Source: Actinoplanes sp. NBC_00393
GTDB lineage: Bacteria > Actinomycetota > Actinomycetes > Mycobacteriales > Micromonosporaceae
NCBI RefSeq assembly: GCF_036053395.1
Contig: NZ_CP107942.1
Location: 3,500,501-3,564,500 of the forward strand
Reading direction: 5' to 3'
Length of the DNA stretch: 64,000 nucleotides
Below, piece by piece: positions 25,910 through 36,446 of this stretch. The notes below the pieces were generated by a model. The model was not told where the DNA came from and did not search any database. It worked only from the letters and a program-made list of their open reading frames with translations. Numbering within the stretch: position 1 is the stretch's first letter; each line of letters opens with the position of its first letter. A program made the position numbers and the translations under genes.

Positions 25910-26551
25910 ATGATCAACTATCGGGCCGGTGTTGCGGTCCTGGCGATGGCATCGGCGGCCGGGTGCGCCGCACCCGGCGTCACCCCGGCTGCAAATCCGT
26001 CTCCCGTTGTGGTGCCGTCCGGGTGTGTACCCGAACGGGTGCGGTGGTCAGCACCGGTCACGCAGCCCCGCCTGACCCAGGTGATGCTGCACCAGGAAGA
26101 CAGCGACATGACCGGACGACCCGTCTTGGACAAGCCGTTCACTCCGTCGATCACCGGCGTGAACGCGCCGGCCGATTGGACCAGGATGCTCGCCGCGTCA
26201 CTCAGCGAACACGCCGGCACAAAGGTCAAGACCGGGCCAGCCGCACTCCCGGACGGCGGTTACGGCTTCCCCATGCAGGTCACGGACAACCCCGCCATCC
26301 CGCAGACCCTCTTCTACGAAGGCGCCACGATCATGTCGGCCGAGTTCACCGTCTCCTGCACCACGGCCACGGTCACCGGCGGGTTCACCTCCTGGACCAA
26401 GGTCGACCTCGGCGGTCTGGCATGCGGCAGCATCGACCCGCCGACCGAGCCTTTAGCACGCCTGGCGATCGCCTATTGCCCGGCTACAGCGGCGCCCCGT
26501 CCTTCCGAATATATCGACGCTGTCCCGTTCGATGAGGACGAGCACTTCTGA
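25910..26551 (+). CDS. Putative secreted lipoprotein
   Basis: 213 residues from ATG 25910. The N-terminus has a short hydrophobic stretch and a lipobox ending ASAAGC (Cys at about residue 17). The mature part has no recognised domain; it contains two further Cys (in TVSCTTATV and GGLACGSID) that could form a disulfide. Upstream in-frame residues lack signal features, which favours this start. The next feature is an IS-disrupted gene. Confidence 0.65.
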   Translation: MINYRAGVAVLAMASAAGCAAPGVTPAANPSPVVVPSGCVPERVRWSAPVTQPRLTQVMLHQEDSDMTGRPVLDKPFTPSITGVNAPADWTRMLAASLSEHAGTKVKTGPAALPDGGYGFPMQVTDNPAIPQTLFYEGATIMSAEFTVSCTTATVTGGFTSWTKVDLGGLACGSIDPPTEPLARLAIAYCPATAAPRPSEYIDAVPFDEDEHF

Positions 26552-26896
26552 CCACCGAAGCTGAGTACCCCGTCGGCCAGAGCATCTCCGTTGCTATTGA
26601 GCTGGTCGAACAGAAGCCGGCACCGTTAAGGGTAGGCCCTCAAGATCCGATGTCGCTGACGGCTGGCTGCGCCGTAGCCGCGAACCGGGCGCGGTCCGTC
26701 CTACGGTAACGGCGCCGAGCACTAGCGGAGCATACGATCATCGCTTCCAGCCGCAGCCTTAAAGCCCGAAGTCAGATGGAACCTCAGCTGCCTTTGTCTC
26801 GAAAGCGTCGCTGACCGGATCGCCGGAGCGAAGCAGGCTCTCCAACCTGCGTTGTTCCCCGAAGTCGTGATCGGGTCTGCCATAACTTTCGACTAA

Positions 26897-28558
26897 CCTC
26901 GGCCCTTCGTTAAGGGCTGTCCACGGAGTGGGCGGAGAAAGAAGAAGTGCCTTCTGATCAGGGAAAATAGGACTTGCTGAGGGTCCGATGTTCCTGTCAC
27001 GGAAGGCACTTGCTGGGTGAAGGCTACCGCAACACGTCCGAAGATCACGGTGACTGGTGGCGGGCGGGGCGTGGTCGCTCACGCTGGTGCCCGGCTGCTG
27101 GCCGATCTCGCCGACGCGACCGGGTTGACCAGCGCGTTCAGTCTTGGGTTGACGGGTCTGCGGCAGCGCGGTGGCGGGCACGACCCGGGCCGGATCGCGG
27201 TCGATCTCGCGGTGATGCTCGCCGACGGCGGCGAAGCGATCGCCGATCTCGCCGTCCTGCGTGACCAGGCCGGCCTGTTCGGGCCGGTCGCCTCCGACCC
27301 GACCGCCTGGCGGCTGCTGTCGAAGGTGGACGAGGCGATGCTGGCCCAGCTGCGAGCCGCGCGAGCCCAGGCTCGGGAAGTGGCCTGGGCTCAGCACGCC
27401 GAGGTCCGCGGCGACCTGCCACAGGTCACCGTGGCCGGCCGCAAGATGCAGGGCCTGGTCCTGGACATCGACGCGACGATCGTCATCTGCCACTCGGAGA
27501 AGGAGGCAGCGACCCGGACCTGGAAGAAGACCTTCGGCTATCACCCGTTGTTCTGCTTCCTGGACAACACCGGCGAAGCCCTGTCCGGGCTCCTGCGCGA
27601 GGGCCGGGCCGGGTCGAACACCACCGCCGACCACATCACCGTCCTGGACCAGGCACTCACCCAGATCCCCGACGCCCACCGGCACGGCACCCCGGTCCTG
27701 CTGCGCAGCGACTCGGCCGGCTCCAGCCACGGCTTCCTCGCCCACATCCGATCGCTGCGCGAGCAGCACCTGGACATCCGATTCAGCGTCGGCACCGCGA
27801 TCACCGAACCCGTCCGGCAAGCGATCACCGCGGCCTCCGGCTGGATCCCCGCCATCGACACCGACGGCGACCTGCGTGAACACGCCGAGGTCTGTGAGAT
27901 CACCGGCCTGTTCGACGCTACCGGCTGGCCGCAGGGCACCCGGTTCCTGGTCCGCCGCGAACGCCCGCACCCCGGCGCCCAGCTGTCGCTGTTCGACACC
28001 ATCGAAGGCTGGCGGCATCAGGTCGTCGCCACCGACACCCCACCCGGCAACGGCGGCATCCAGTTCCTGGAGGCCCGGCACCGGGCCCACGCCCGCGTCG
28101 AAGACCGCATCCGCACCGGCAAGGACACCGGCTTCGGCCGGTTCCCGTCCCGGCACTTCGCGATCAACCAGGCCTGGCTACAACTCGCCCTGACCGGCAT
28201 CGACCTACTCGCCTGGACCCAAACCCTGCTCCTCGACGGCGACCTCGCCACCGCCGAGCCCAAGAGACTGCGCTACCGGCTGCTGCACGTCGCCGCCCGG
28301 CTCACCCGCACCGCCCGCCGGACCCGCCTCGCCATCGCCGCCGACTGGCCCTGGACCGAGGCCCTGACCAGCGCTTTCAGCCGCCTCGCGGCACTCCCAC
28401 GACCCGCAGGCTGACCCAGCAACCCACGTCCCACCAGCTTCACGGAGGAACCCGGCCCTGCGCCGGGCCATCAGCATGCCAGCAACCCGGCAAACCGCAT
28501 CCGAAGTCACATCAATCGATCAGCAGCTATGGACGATGAGCCAAGTGAAAGACCGAGG
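26897..28558 (+). mobile_element. IS1380-family insertion sequence, intact, CTAA target duplication
   Basis: 1662 bp, close to the about 1.66 kb of IS1380. The ends are imperfect inverted repeats beginning CCTCGG (left CCTCGGCCCTTCG; right, reverse-complemented, CCTCGGTCTTTCA). The element is flanked by CTAA at 26893-26896 and 28559-28562, a four-base target duplication as expected for the family. A ten-base inverted repeat (26945-26954 with 27002-27011) lies just before the transposase start. Confidence 0.9.
27017..28414 (+). CDS. IS1380-family transposase
   Basis: 465 residues from a GTG start, full length for the family. Typical segments are GLTGLRQRGGGHDPGRIAVD, LVLDIDATIVICHSEKE (first catalytic Asp), LLRSDSAGSSHGF (second), and a C-terminal helical region with PSRHFAINQAWLQLALTGIDLLAW. 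The AAGTGCCTTC/GAAGGCACTT hairpin immediately upstream would trap the start region in transcripts entering from outside, a known way for insertion sequences to limit transposase synthesis. Confidence 0.93.
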   Translation: MKATATRPKITVTGGGRGVVAHAGARLLADLADATGLTSAFSLGLTGLRQRGGGHDPGRIAVDLAVMLADGGEAIADLAVLRDQAGLFGPVASDPTAWRLLSKVDEAMLAQLRAARAQAREVAWAQHAEVRGDLPQVTVAGRKMQGLVLDIDATIVICHSEKEAATRTWKKTFGYHPLFCFLDNTGEALSGLLREGRAGSNTTADHITVLDQALTQIPDAHRHGTPVLLRSDSAGSSHGFLAHIRSLREQHLDIRFSVGTAITEPVRQAITAASGWIPAIDTDGDLREHAEVCEITGLFDATGWPQGTRFLVRRERPHPGAQLSLFDTIEGWRHQVVATDTPPGNGGIQFLEARHRAHARVEDRIRTGKDTGFGRFPSRHFAINQAWLQLALTGIDLLAWTQTLLLDGDLATAEPKRLRYRLLHVAARLTRTARRTRLAIAADWPWTEALTSAFSRLAALPRPAG

Positions 28559-28968
28559 CTAACCACGCGAGCAACTCCGCGAACTCACTCAGGCTGAGCT
28601 GTCGAAGCGAGTGCGTCGGCCCCGCGACTCCTGTCAGCCGGCGCCCCAATCCGCTCGCCTTCTCGAGGCTGGAGTGACAGGTCAAGGCGGTGTCGGCGGC
28701 CAGGCGTGGTCGCGTGCCGTCGAACTCCTCAACGCCCAGTCCGCCACGACCCGTTGGACCTTCAAGCACACGTCGATCATCGCACTATGATCATGGCGCC
28801 GAGTGTCCGGATCTGCCGCGATCAGTTCGCAACCAAGAGTCACGGCGGACGCCTGATGGCCAGCCGTCCGCTCGCGCCCGGGAAAGTGCGCCAGTGGGCA
28901 TCCCTCCCGGGCGGGCGGCAGGCAGTCACAGTCGCGATGGCCCGCACGGGGGCTGGCATCCTGATGCG

Positions 28969-29169
28969 ATGCGCAGGCTTACGGAAGACGAGTTCAAAGC
29001 CACCGCCGCGCCGGAGAAGGAACGTGTCGGCTCGGACGAAGAGCCGCCGTTCGACTTCTGGGAGTACTTCGAGCTGGTTCCACCAGAGGAGCTCACCGAG
29101 CTTGACTTCTCGCAGGGACGGGTGTCCTACGCCTGGAACACGCGCGGGACGGTCTACCGGCACGTGTAA
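28969..29169 (+). CDS. Small hypothetical protein, probably truncated
   Basis: 66 residues, acidic. The segment PPFDFWEYFELVPPEELTELDFSQGRVSYAW recalls a family of longer actinobacterial hypothetical proteins that continue beyond the point where this frame meets a TAA. The short form may therefore be a C-terminally truncated relic, although the frame itself is clean. No Shine-Dalgarno sequence is seen. It lies 200 bases beyond the IS-disrupted gene. Confidence 0.5.
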   Translation: MRRLTEDEFKATAAPEKERVGSDEEPPFDFWEYFELVPPEELTELDFSQGRVSYAWNTRGTVYRHV

Positions 29170-29238
29170 CGACTCAGGAAACCAGGCCGTCTCGATCAGA
29201 GCGACTATGGGCCCCTGTGCGCGTTGAGCCGAGTCGCC

Positions 29239-29244
29239 TAGATT
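29239..29244 (+). promoter_or_regulatory. -10 box TAGATT, leaderless
   Basis: TAGATT ends seven bases before the GTG at 29252. Confidence 0.5.
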
Positions 29245-29251
29245 GGCGAGC

Positions 29252-29917
29252 GTGGATCATGATGACCTTGTCCGGACAGCGGTCGCGGTGGCCGCTGCCG
29301 CTGACCGGCGCGCGATCGAGCGGGCATGGCTTGCGAGCCTGGTTACGAGGGACCAGAGTCGGCGGAGTGTTTGGCCGCGGCTGACGTTCCTGCGGCACTT
29401 GCCCCAGCATGGCTTCGTGCTGTCGCAGCATTTCCACCCCACGAATTGTGGGATGTGCGGTATGCGCGAGAGCGAAGATGCTGTCACGTCCGAGGACCTC
29501 GCCGGCGATGCCTTCTGGTTGCGGCCGATAAACCTTCCGTGGGCCAGCGCCGCGGTGGAGCGGTTCGACGGAGCAGACGATGACCACGATGTCCACCGGG
29601 GCCGAGCAGTGCTGGAGGATATCGTTGATGCGATCCGGTCGCTTCCCGAGTCCGCACAGTTGACGGAGTTGAACGCAGCCCTGATCGGCAAACTCAAGTC
29701 GAACAAGCTGGAGCGGACAGTTCTGCTCGAAGCTCTTGGCTACGCCGGCGCCCTGCCCGCGGCCGGACACCCGAGCTATGCGACAGAGTTCGTATCGTAC
29801 GACGACGCGAACTCGCGAATGCCCAGCCAGTTCTACAAAAAGGAATGGGCGTACCCCGTGCGGTTCTGGACAGGCGCGGACGGAGTCGATCCCGCCCGCC
29901 TGCCCACTGGTGAATGA
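29252..29917 (+). CDS. Hypothetical protein with CxxC motif
   Basis: 221 residues from GTG 29252, selected because of the -10 box seven bases upstream; a TTG three codons earlier is possible. A helical N-terminus precedes FHPTNCGMCGM (two Cys spaced CxxC, plus His), a possible metal site, then an acidic middle and SYATEFVSYDDANSRMPSQFY near the end. I do not recognise the family. The stop codon is the first part of a palindrome that may terminate transcription. Confidence 0.6.
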   Translation: MDHDDLVRTAVAVAAAADRRAIERAWLASLVTRDQSRRSVWPRLTFLRHLPQHGFVLSQHFHPTNCGMCGMRESEDAVTSEDLAGDAFWLRPINLPWASAAVERFDGADDDHDVHRGRAVLEDIVDAIRSLPESAQLTELNAALIGKLKSNKLERTVLLEALGYAGALPAAGHPSYATEFVSYDDANSRMPSQFYKKEWAYPVRFWTGADGVDPARLPTGE

Positions 29918-29933
29918 CGGAAGGCTTCCGTCA
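29915..29933. terminator. Palindrome at a stop codon, possible terminator
   Basis: TGACGGAAG, one base, CTTCCGTCA: perfect nine-base arms starting at the TGA of the preceding gene. With a minimal loop the stem is six to seven pairs. It could equally be a protein-binding site. Confidence 0.4.
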
Positions 29934-30683
29934 TGGCTACCGCAAACCTGACCATCTCAACGGTGAGTTGACCGTACCTGATCGCTCGGTTGTCGACCAT
30001 CACCTTCCTGGACCTGAACCAGATCTACGGCTTGACGTGAGCAGGGCACGATTCATTTCCCACACCGGCATGTCGGCTAACTCTCATGCCACGATCCGCT
30101 CGCCGCCGAGCGCAACAATCGATCATCTCGGCCGACGCACGCTCGGTCGCCACCGAACGGCGATCAGCCGCCACCGGAGACCAGACGCAGGGCGCTCCGC
30201 ACGTACCGGTCCATGTTGGCCTGGGCTCGATCGCGACCCGCGCCGGCCACCAGGGCGAAGGGGGCCTCAACGCTGAGCGGCTGCTCGTAATCTCTTGGGG
30301 TCACGACATATTTCCGGCTCACAGAACATCTGACCGACGCGGTTCGCGCACTGCCAGCAATCGATTCACATTTTGCCCTGGTCAGGGGCTACCTGCGGAC
30401 CGAACTGGGCGGAATAAGAACCGCATACCCGCAGCTCAGGGCCCAATCGTGACGCTACCAACCGTACGCCGCCGCACGCCCTGAGATTCACCGCTTCGCT
30501 TCGCCCGCCACAGCGCCGTCAGGCTGATTAGCTTCATCGTCAGCCTCGGCGCATTGCCCCGATCAGCCGTCCGCCATTGATCGATCATGTCGGTCCACGC
30601 AGTGGCGGACTCCTGCCGGTCATCCACCGGCCTAGGCGCCGTCCGAGCTTCCCGGCCTCGCCGACAACCTGGCGCGAGAGTTG
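29934..30683. other. Intergenic region, nothing recognised
   Basis: About 750 bases, slightly lower in GC than the rest, with no frame that has both a credible start and protein-like composition. Probably decayed sequence in the accessory stretch. Confidence 0.5.
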
Positions 30684-31316
30684 TCAGGCGATCGGCCGGG
30701 CGCGGCGCCGGCGGGTCAGAAACAGCCCTTCGACCGGTCCAGTCAGGAACAGCAGCAACAGCGCCCAGTAGTTGATCTGTGGGAAGGCCACGCCGACCAC
30801 CGCGGCGAGCAGCAGGGCGCCGAAGGTCGTCAAGGAGCCGGTCACCACTTCGATCGGGAGCGGAGTTCGACCGACGCTCAATTCGGGGTGGCGGTAGGCG
30901 TAGATCGATAGGGCGCTCAGCGCGCCGGTGGCCAACAGCAGCGTGCCGCAGTACAACGCCACGGTGCCGCTCGTGGGCGGAAAGTCGGTAATGATCGCGG
31001 TTTGGATCGGCAGCATCACGATGGCCAGAGTCCACAGCGCACTCAGGATCACGATGGGCCCGCTCAAACGGGACAGATGCCCGAATGCCCGATGGTGACC
31101 CCACCAGAACCGGAAAATTACCGCGAACCCCAGGAGGAAAGCGCCAAATCCGGGAAGGTGTTCGTGGATCAGCCCGCCCAGGTCCGCATGGTCCTCGATG
31201 TCGGCCAGGGCCTCCAGGAGCGGCAGGATGAGTAGGGTGATGGCAATTGCGGCCACCGCATCAGTGAAGAGGACGAGACGCTCGGGTGAAGCGGCCGGCT
31301 GTTCAGGGGCGGTCAT
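30684..31316 (-). CDS. TMEM175-family (DUF1211) membrane protein
   Basis: 210 residues with about six hydrophobic helices. The N-terminal signature RLVLFTDAVAAIAITLLILP corresponds to the RxxxFSD...AIAIT motif of prokaryotic TMEM175 channels (here FTD), followed by GHHRAFGHL. Characterised bacterial members conduct potassium. The family assignment is good; channel activity is an inference. It is transcribed alone. Confidence 0.82.
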   Translation of the reverse strand: MTAPEQPAASPERLVLFTDAVAAIAITLLILPLLEALADIEDHADLGGLIHEHLPGFGAFLLGFAVIFRFWWGHHRAFGHLSRLSGPIVILSALWTLAIVMLPIQTAIITDFPPTSGTVALYCGTLLLATGALSALSIYAYRHPELSVGRTPLPIEVVTGSLTTFGALLLAAVVGVAFPQINYWALLLLFLTGPVEGLFLTRRRRARPIA

Positions 31317-31876
31317 GCGCGACAGTATGCCCGCGTCTCGATCTCTCGGGATTACTCACGTGGAGGCAGGGTCCGCGGACTCAGCCCATGGACGGCACTC
31401 AGCGACCGGCCGTGCGGCCGACCAAGACGGCGTCCAGTCACCGAACGCGCCGGGCGCCCTTGGTCGACGTCCGGATCTGCCGCGATCGGGTGTGCCCCCG
31501 TTCAGACTGCAAGCCACAAACGGTCGGCGCAGTTACTGACGGTAGCGCCCACGCAAAATGCACCGTCCGATGACACGATTCTTGAGACATCGAGCCGCGC
31601 CGCATCTTGTTGGCAGGCCGGCCCACGCGAAGACCGCCTCGACTTCCTTGTCGCGAGCCAGCTCACCGCATGGTCATCCGGCATGATTTCTGAGAGCGGG
31701 CAGTCCGGATGGAGGCTGCGGATTCAATCGGACGCACCGAGCCGGTGACACGGCGACGCCGACCGGCTTCCCCGCACTCCGGCAAATCCGCAGGGTGACT
31801 TCGGACGATCCGGCCTCGCAAGCGCCTGGGCGCTACGTTGCGAGACGCCGGTCAAGGCACGATCCCTCCGCAGGGT
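31317..31876. other. Intergenic region with two repeat elements
   Basis: No gene is supported. It holds a GTCCGGATCTGCCGCGATC element (31469-31487) shared exactly with 28805-28823, and the full-length copy C of the TTGCGGA-rich repeat (31707-31890). Confidence 0.5.
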
Positions 31877-31890
31877 TCAATCGAACGCGA
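31707..31890. repeat. TTGCGGA-rich dispersed repeat, copy C (full length)
   Basis: The left part (31707-31761) aligns with copy A and the right part (31783-31890) with copy B. Its last 14 bases form the end of the adjacent minus-strand gene, so that gene's final codons and stop lie inside the repeat. Confidence 0.55.
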
Positions 31891-32923
31891 GGATCCGCGC
31901 GATGAGCACCAGCATCCGCTGGGCGGAGCTACGCGCCGGCATCGGGACCGAAACGTCGACCGCGGGTTGCACGAACGGCAACGCCACCTGCAGCGACAGC
32001 CGCTTGGCCGGGCCGCCGCGCGTGCCCAGTTTCTCCGCCCAGGTGCCCGCCGCCGCCTCCAGTTCGTGCAGCACCGCGTCGACGCCCTGGTCGTCGCCGG
32101 CCGCGACCAGGTCGTCGAGCATCCGCATGCCCCGCCGGAAGGAGCGCACCTCGGGCTGCTCGCGCATCCAGCTGATGGTGCGGCCCAGGTTCCAGGAGCG
32201 CTGGTGCGCCTCCTGGAGCACGAACCGTGTCAGGGGCGGCAGCGGGAGGTGCCGCGGGGTGTCACCGAGCCAGGCCCGGCGCCGGTCCTCGTACGCTTTG
32301 CGCACCTTCCGGTCGAACGCGCCGAGGATCTGCTCGGCGTACCCGTAACGCGGCGCCTGTCCGCTGAACGTCTTCTCCGGATGCAGCAGCAGCGCCCCAC
32401 CGGTGCGTTCCTGCAGCGCCAGGTAGTAGAAGTGCCGGATCAGGCCGATGGTCGGCCCGCTGTCGAAACGCGTCTGCAGTGCCTTTCGCATCGGTCTGCC
32501 GAACGCGTCCGCGACCTCCCAGGATTGTTCCTCGGACAGGTGTGCCTCGACTTCACTCCATAAGGTCACCGAGTGAAGCTCCATCGGGAGCGTAAATTCC
32601 TGCGCCGCGAGTTGGGAGCCGCCGGGCTGCAGCCGGATCTTCTTCCAGTCGAGCTGCTGGAACAAGGTCGCCGCGCGCAGATACAGCGCACCGACCTCGT
32701 CCTTGCGCAGCGACTCGATCCGGGTGCCGTCGTCCATGTCGGGCAGCCAGCCCAGCATGTCCTGGTTTCGCTGAACTGATGGACCGTCCAGGATGACGCG
32801 GTCGAACAGGACCAGAGCCTCGATCACCCCGGTCCAGTCGAAATCCGCGAGCCGGGGCCGTAGCGACTCGGGCCACCGGTTGAGCGCGATCAGAGTGGAC
32901 GTGTCCACCAAAACCGCTTTCAC
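31877..32923 (-). CDS. Hypothetical protein with PIN-like N-terminal motif
   Basis: 348 residues from GTG 32923. The first residues, VKAVLVDTSTLIALNRWPE, resemble the start of PIN-type nuclease domains (hydrophobic strand, Asp, Thr/Ser), but I cannot trace the remaining acidic residues of that fold. The rest is helical and charged with no recognised domain. It begins ten bases after the stop of the DHFR-like gene, so the two are probably co-transcribed. The last five codons fall in a dispersed repeat, meaning the original C-terminus may have been replaced. Confidence 0.6.
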   Translation of the reverse strand: MKAVLVDTSTLIALNRWPESLRPRLADFDWTGVIEALVLFDRVILDGPSVQRNQDMLGWLPDMDDGTRIESLRKDEVGALYLRAATLFQQLDWKKIRLQPGGSQLAAQEFTLPMELHSVTLWSEVEAHLSEEQSWEVADAFGRPMRKALQTRFDSGPTIGLIRHFYYLALQERTGGALLLHPEKTFSGQAPRYGYAEQILGAFDRKVRKAYEDRRRAWLGDTPRHLPLPPLTRFVLQEAHQRSWNLGRTISWMREQPEVRSFRRGMRMLDDLVAAGDDQGVDAVLHELEAAAGTWAEKLGTRGGPAKRLSLQVALPFVQPAVDVSVPMPARSSAQRMLVLIARILAFD

Positions 32924-32933
32924 AACAAGACGC

Positions 32934-35129
<2,196 letters not shown>

Positions 35130-35143
35130 TCTGGCCACGGCGG

Positions 35144-35992
35144 TCACGAGCGGCCGGCCCGGATGATCGCGGCGTGCATGCCCTCGGCGTACGCGCCGGT
35201 GAACTCGACGCTGACCTCGGTGAAGCCGGCAGCGGTCAGGCCGTCGACGTACTCGGCGCGGGACAGGGCGCCGGCGATGCAGGCGGACCAGTCGCCGACC
35301 ACACCGCGCTGCTGCGGCGTGAGGTGGTCCTCGGCGACGACGTCGGAGATGCCGATCCGGCCGCCGGGCCGCAGCACCCGGTGCATCTCGGCGAACACCG
35401 ACGGCTTGTCGGCCGACAGGTTGATCACGCAGTTGGAGATGACGACGTCGACGGATGCGTCCGGGAGCGGGATCTGCTCGATGTGGCCCTTGTGGAAGGC
35501 GACGTTGGTGGCGCCGGCCTCGGCGGCGTTGCGGCGGGCCAGTTCCAGCATCTCGTCGGTCATGTCCAGGCCGTGCGCGAACCCGGTCGGGCCGACCCGG
35601 CGGGCGGACAGCAGCACGTCGATGCCGCCACCCGAGCCGAGGTCGAGGACCGTCTCGCCGGGGTTGAGGTCGGCCACCCGCAACGGGTTGCCGCAACCCA
35701 GACTGGCCCGCAGGGCCGCCTCGGGGACTTCGCCACGCTGGTCGTCGGCGTACAGCTGCTCGTTGCCGCACTGGCTGCCCTCGGCCGCCCGGGTGGCGGC
35801 GTCGGCGTAGCGGGCGCGGACCTGCTCGCGGATGGCGGCGCCGTCGGTGTCGGTCGCGGTACCGCAGCAGCTCGCGCCGGCCGCGACGGCCTCGGTCTTG
35901 GCGACCGGGTCGCAGCAGGCGCCGGCCTGCTCGGCGGCCGCAGCGGTGCCGCAGCAGGGCTGGGTGCTGGTGATGGTCACAGGCTCGGTCAT
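35144..35992 (-). CDS. arsM: Arsenite S-adenosylmethionine methyltransferase
   Basis: 282 residues. The SAM site LDLGSGGGIDVLLSA and the three conserved arsenic-binding cysteines Cys100 (SLGCGNP), Cys188 (SNCVINL) and Cys238 (SACIAGAL) are all present. It methylates As(III) to methylarsenicals. The first 45 residues add three Cys pairs (PCCGT, ACCDP, SCCGT) not needed for the core enzyme; they could capture As(III). It is divergent from arsR with 82 bases between the starts, and a TTCGA/TCGAA operator candidate lies in that gap. Confidence 0.95.
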   Translation of the reverse strand: MTEPVTITSTQPCCGTAAAAEQAGACCDPVAKTEAVAAGASCCGTATDTDGAAIREQVRARYADAATRAAEGSQCGNEQLYADDQRGEVPEAALRASLGCGNPLRVADLNPGETVLDLGSGGGIDVLLSARRVGPTGFAHGLDMTDEMLELARRNAAEAGATNVAFHKGHIEQIPLPDASVDVVISNCVINLSADKPSVFAEMHRVLRPGGRIGISDVVAEDHLTPQQRGVVGDWSACIAGALSRAEYVDGLTAAGFTEVSVEFTGAYAEGMHAAIIRAGRS

Positions 35993-36008
35993 GACGATGC
36001 TCCTCTAT

Positions 36009-36030
36009 GATTTCGATGTCCGTCGAATCA
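36009..36030. promoter_or_regulatory. Candidate ArsR operator
   Basis: TTCGA-N6-TCGAA (36012-36016, 36023-36027), extendable to an imperfect TGATTTCGA/TCGAATCA dyad. A second palindrome, CGAATTCG, lies at 36047-36054. Both fall between the divergent arsM and arsR starts. Confidence 0.6.
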
Positions 36031-36074
36031 GCCCTCAGCTTGCCCCCGAATTCGACGACTGTCAAACTAGACGG

Positions 36075-36446
36075 GTGCCGAATCAAGAACTGCCGTTGCT
36101 GACCGAGCCGGGCTGCTGCGCGCCGATGGTCGCCGAGCCGCTGAGCGAGACGGACGCTGCCGGTCTGGCCAAGGGGTTCAAGGCGCTGGGTGATCCGGCC
36201 CGGCTGCGCCTGCTGTCGATGATCGCGGCCCGCGCCGGTGACGAGGTGTGCGTCTGCGAGTTGACCGACGCGTTCACCCAGTCGGCGCCGACCATCTCGC
36301 ATCACCTGAAGGTGCTGCGCGATGCCGGCCTGGTCACCTCCGAGCGGCGCGGCACCTGGGTCTACTACCGGGTCGTCCCGTCGGCGCTGGCCGCGCTGTC
36401 GCAGCTGCTGGACACCTCGGCGATGACCGCCGGGGCCCAGGGGTGA
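36075..36446 (+). CDS. arsR: ArsR-family arsenic-responsive repressor
   Basis: 123 residues from GTG 36075. A winged helix-turn-helix domain (FKALGDPARLRLLSMIAA, QSAPTISHHLKVLRDAGLV, GTWVYYRV) with CVCEL (Cys59, Cys61) at the recognition-helix entrance and an N-terminal Cys14-Cys15 pair. A Cys pair near residue 15 plus a Cys in the 50s recalls the Corynebacterium ArsR As(III) site. It should repress the divergent arsM and its own operon until As(III) binds. It overlaps the aquaporin gene by four bases. Confidence 0.93.
   Translation: MPNQELPLLTEPGCCAPMVAEPLSETDAAGLAKGFKALGDPARLRLLSMIAARAGDEVCVCELTDAFTQSAPTISHHLKVLRDAGLVTSERRGTWVYYRVVPSALAALSQLLDTSAMTAGAQG

Larger units (their letters stand above)
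26759..28769 (-). pseudogene. Small hypothetical gene split by the IS1380-family element
   Basis: The 5' part lies at 28769-28559 and the 3' part at 26896-26759 on the minus strand. Removing the element and one CTAA copy joins SEFAELLAWL directly and in frame to VESYGRPDHD, giving a 114-codon ORF from GTG 28769 to the TAA at 26759. In the present sequence the 5' part reads 11 codons into the element and stops at 28527. I do not recognise the family. The clean reading-frame restoration indicates a recent insertion into a previously intact gene. Confidence 0.75.
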
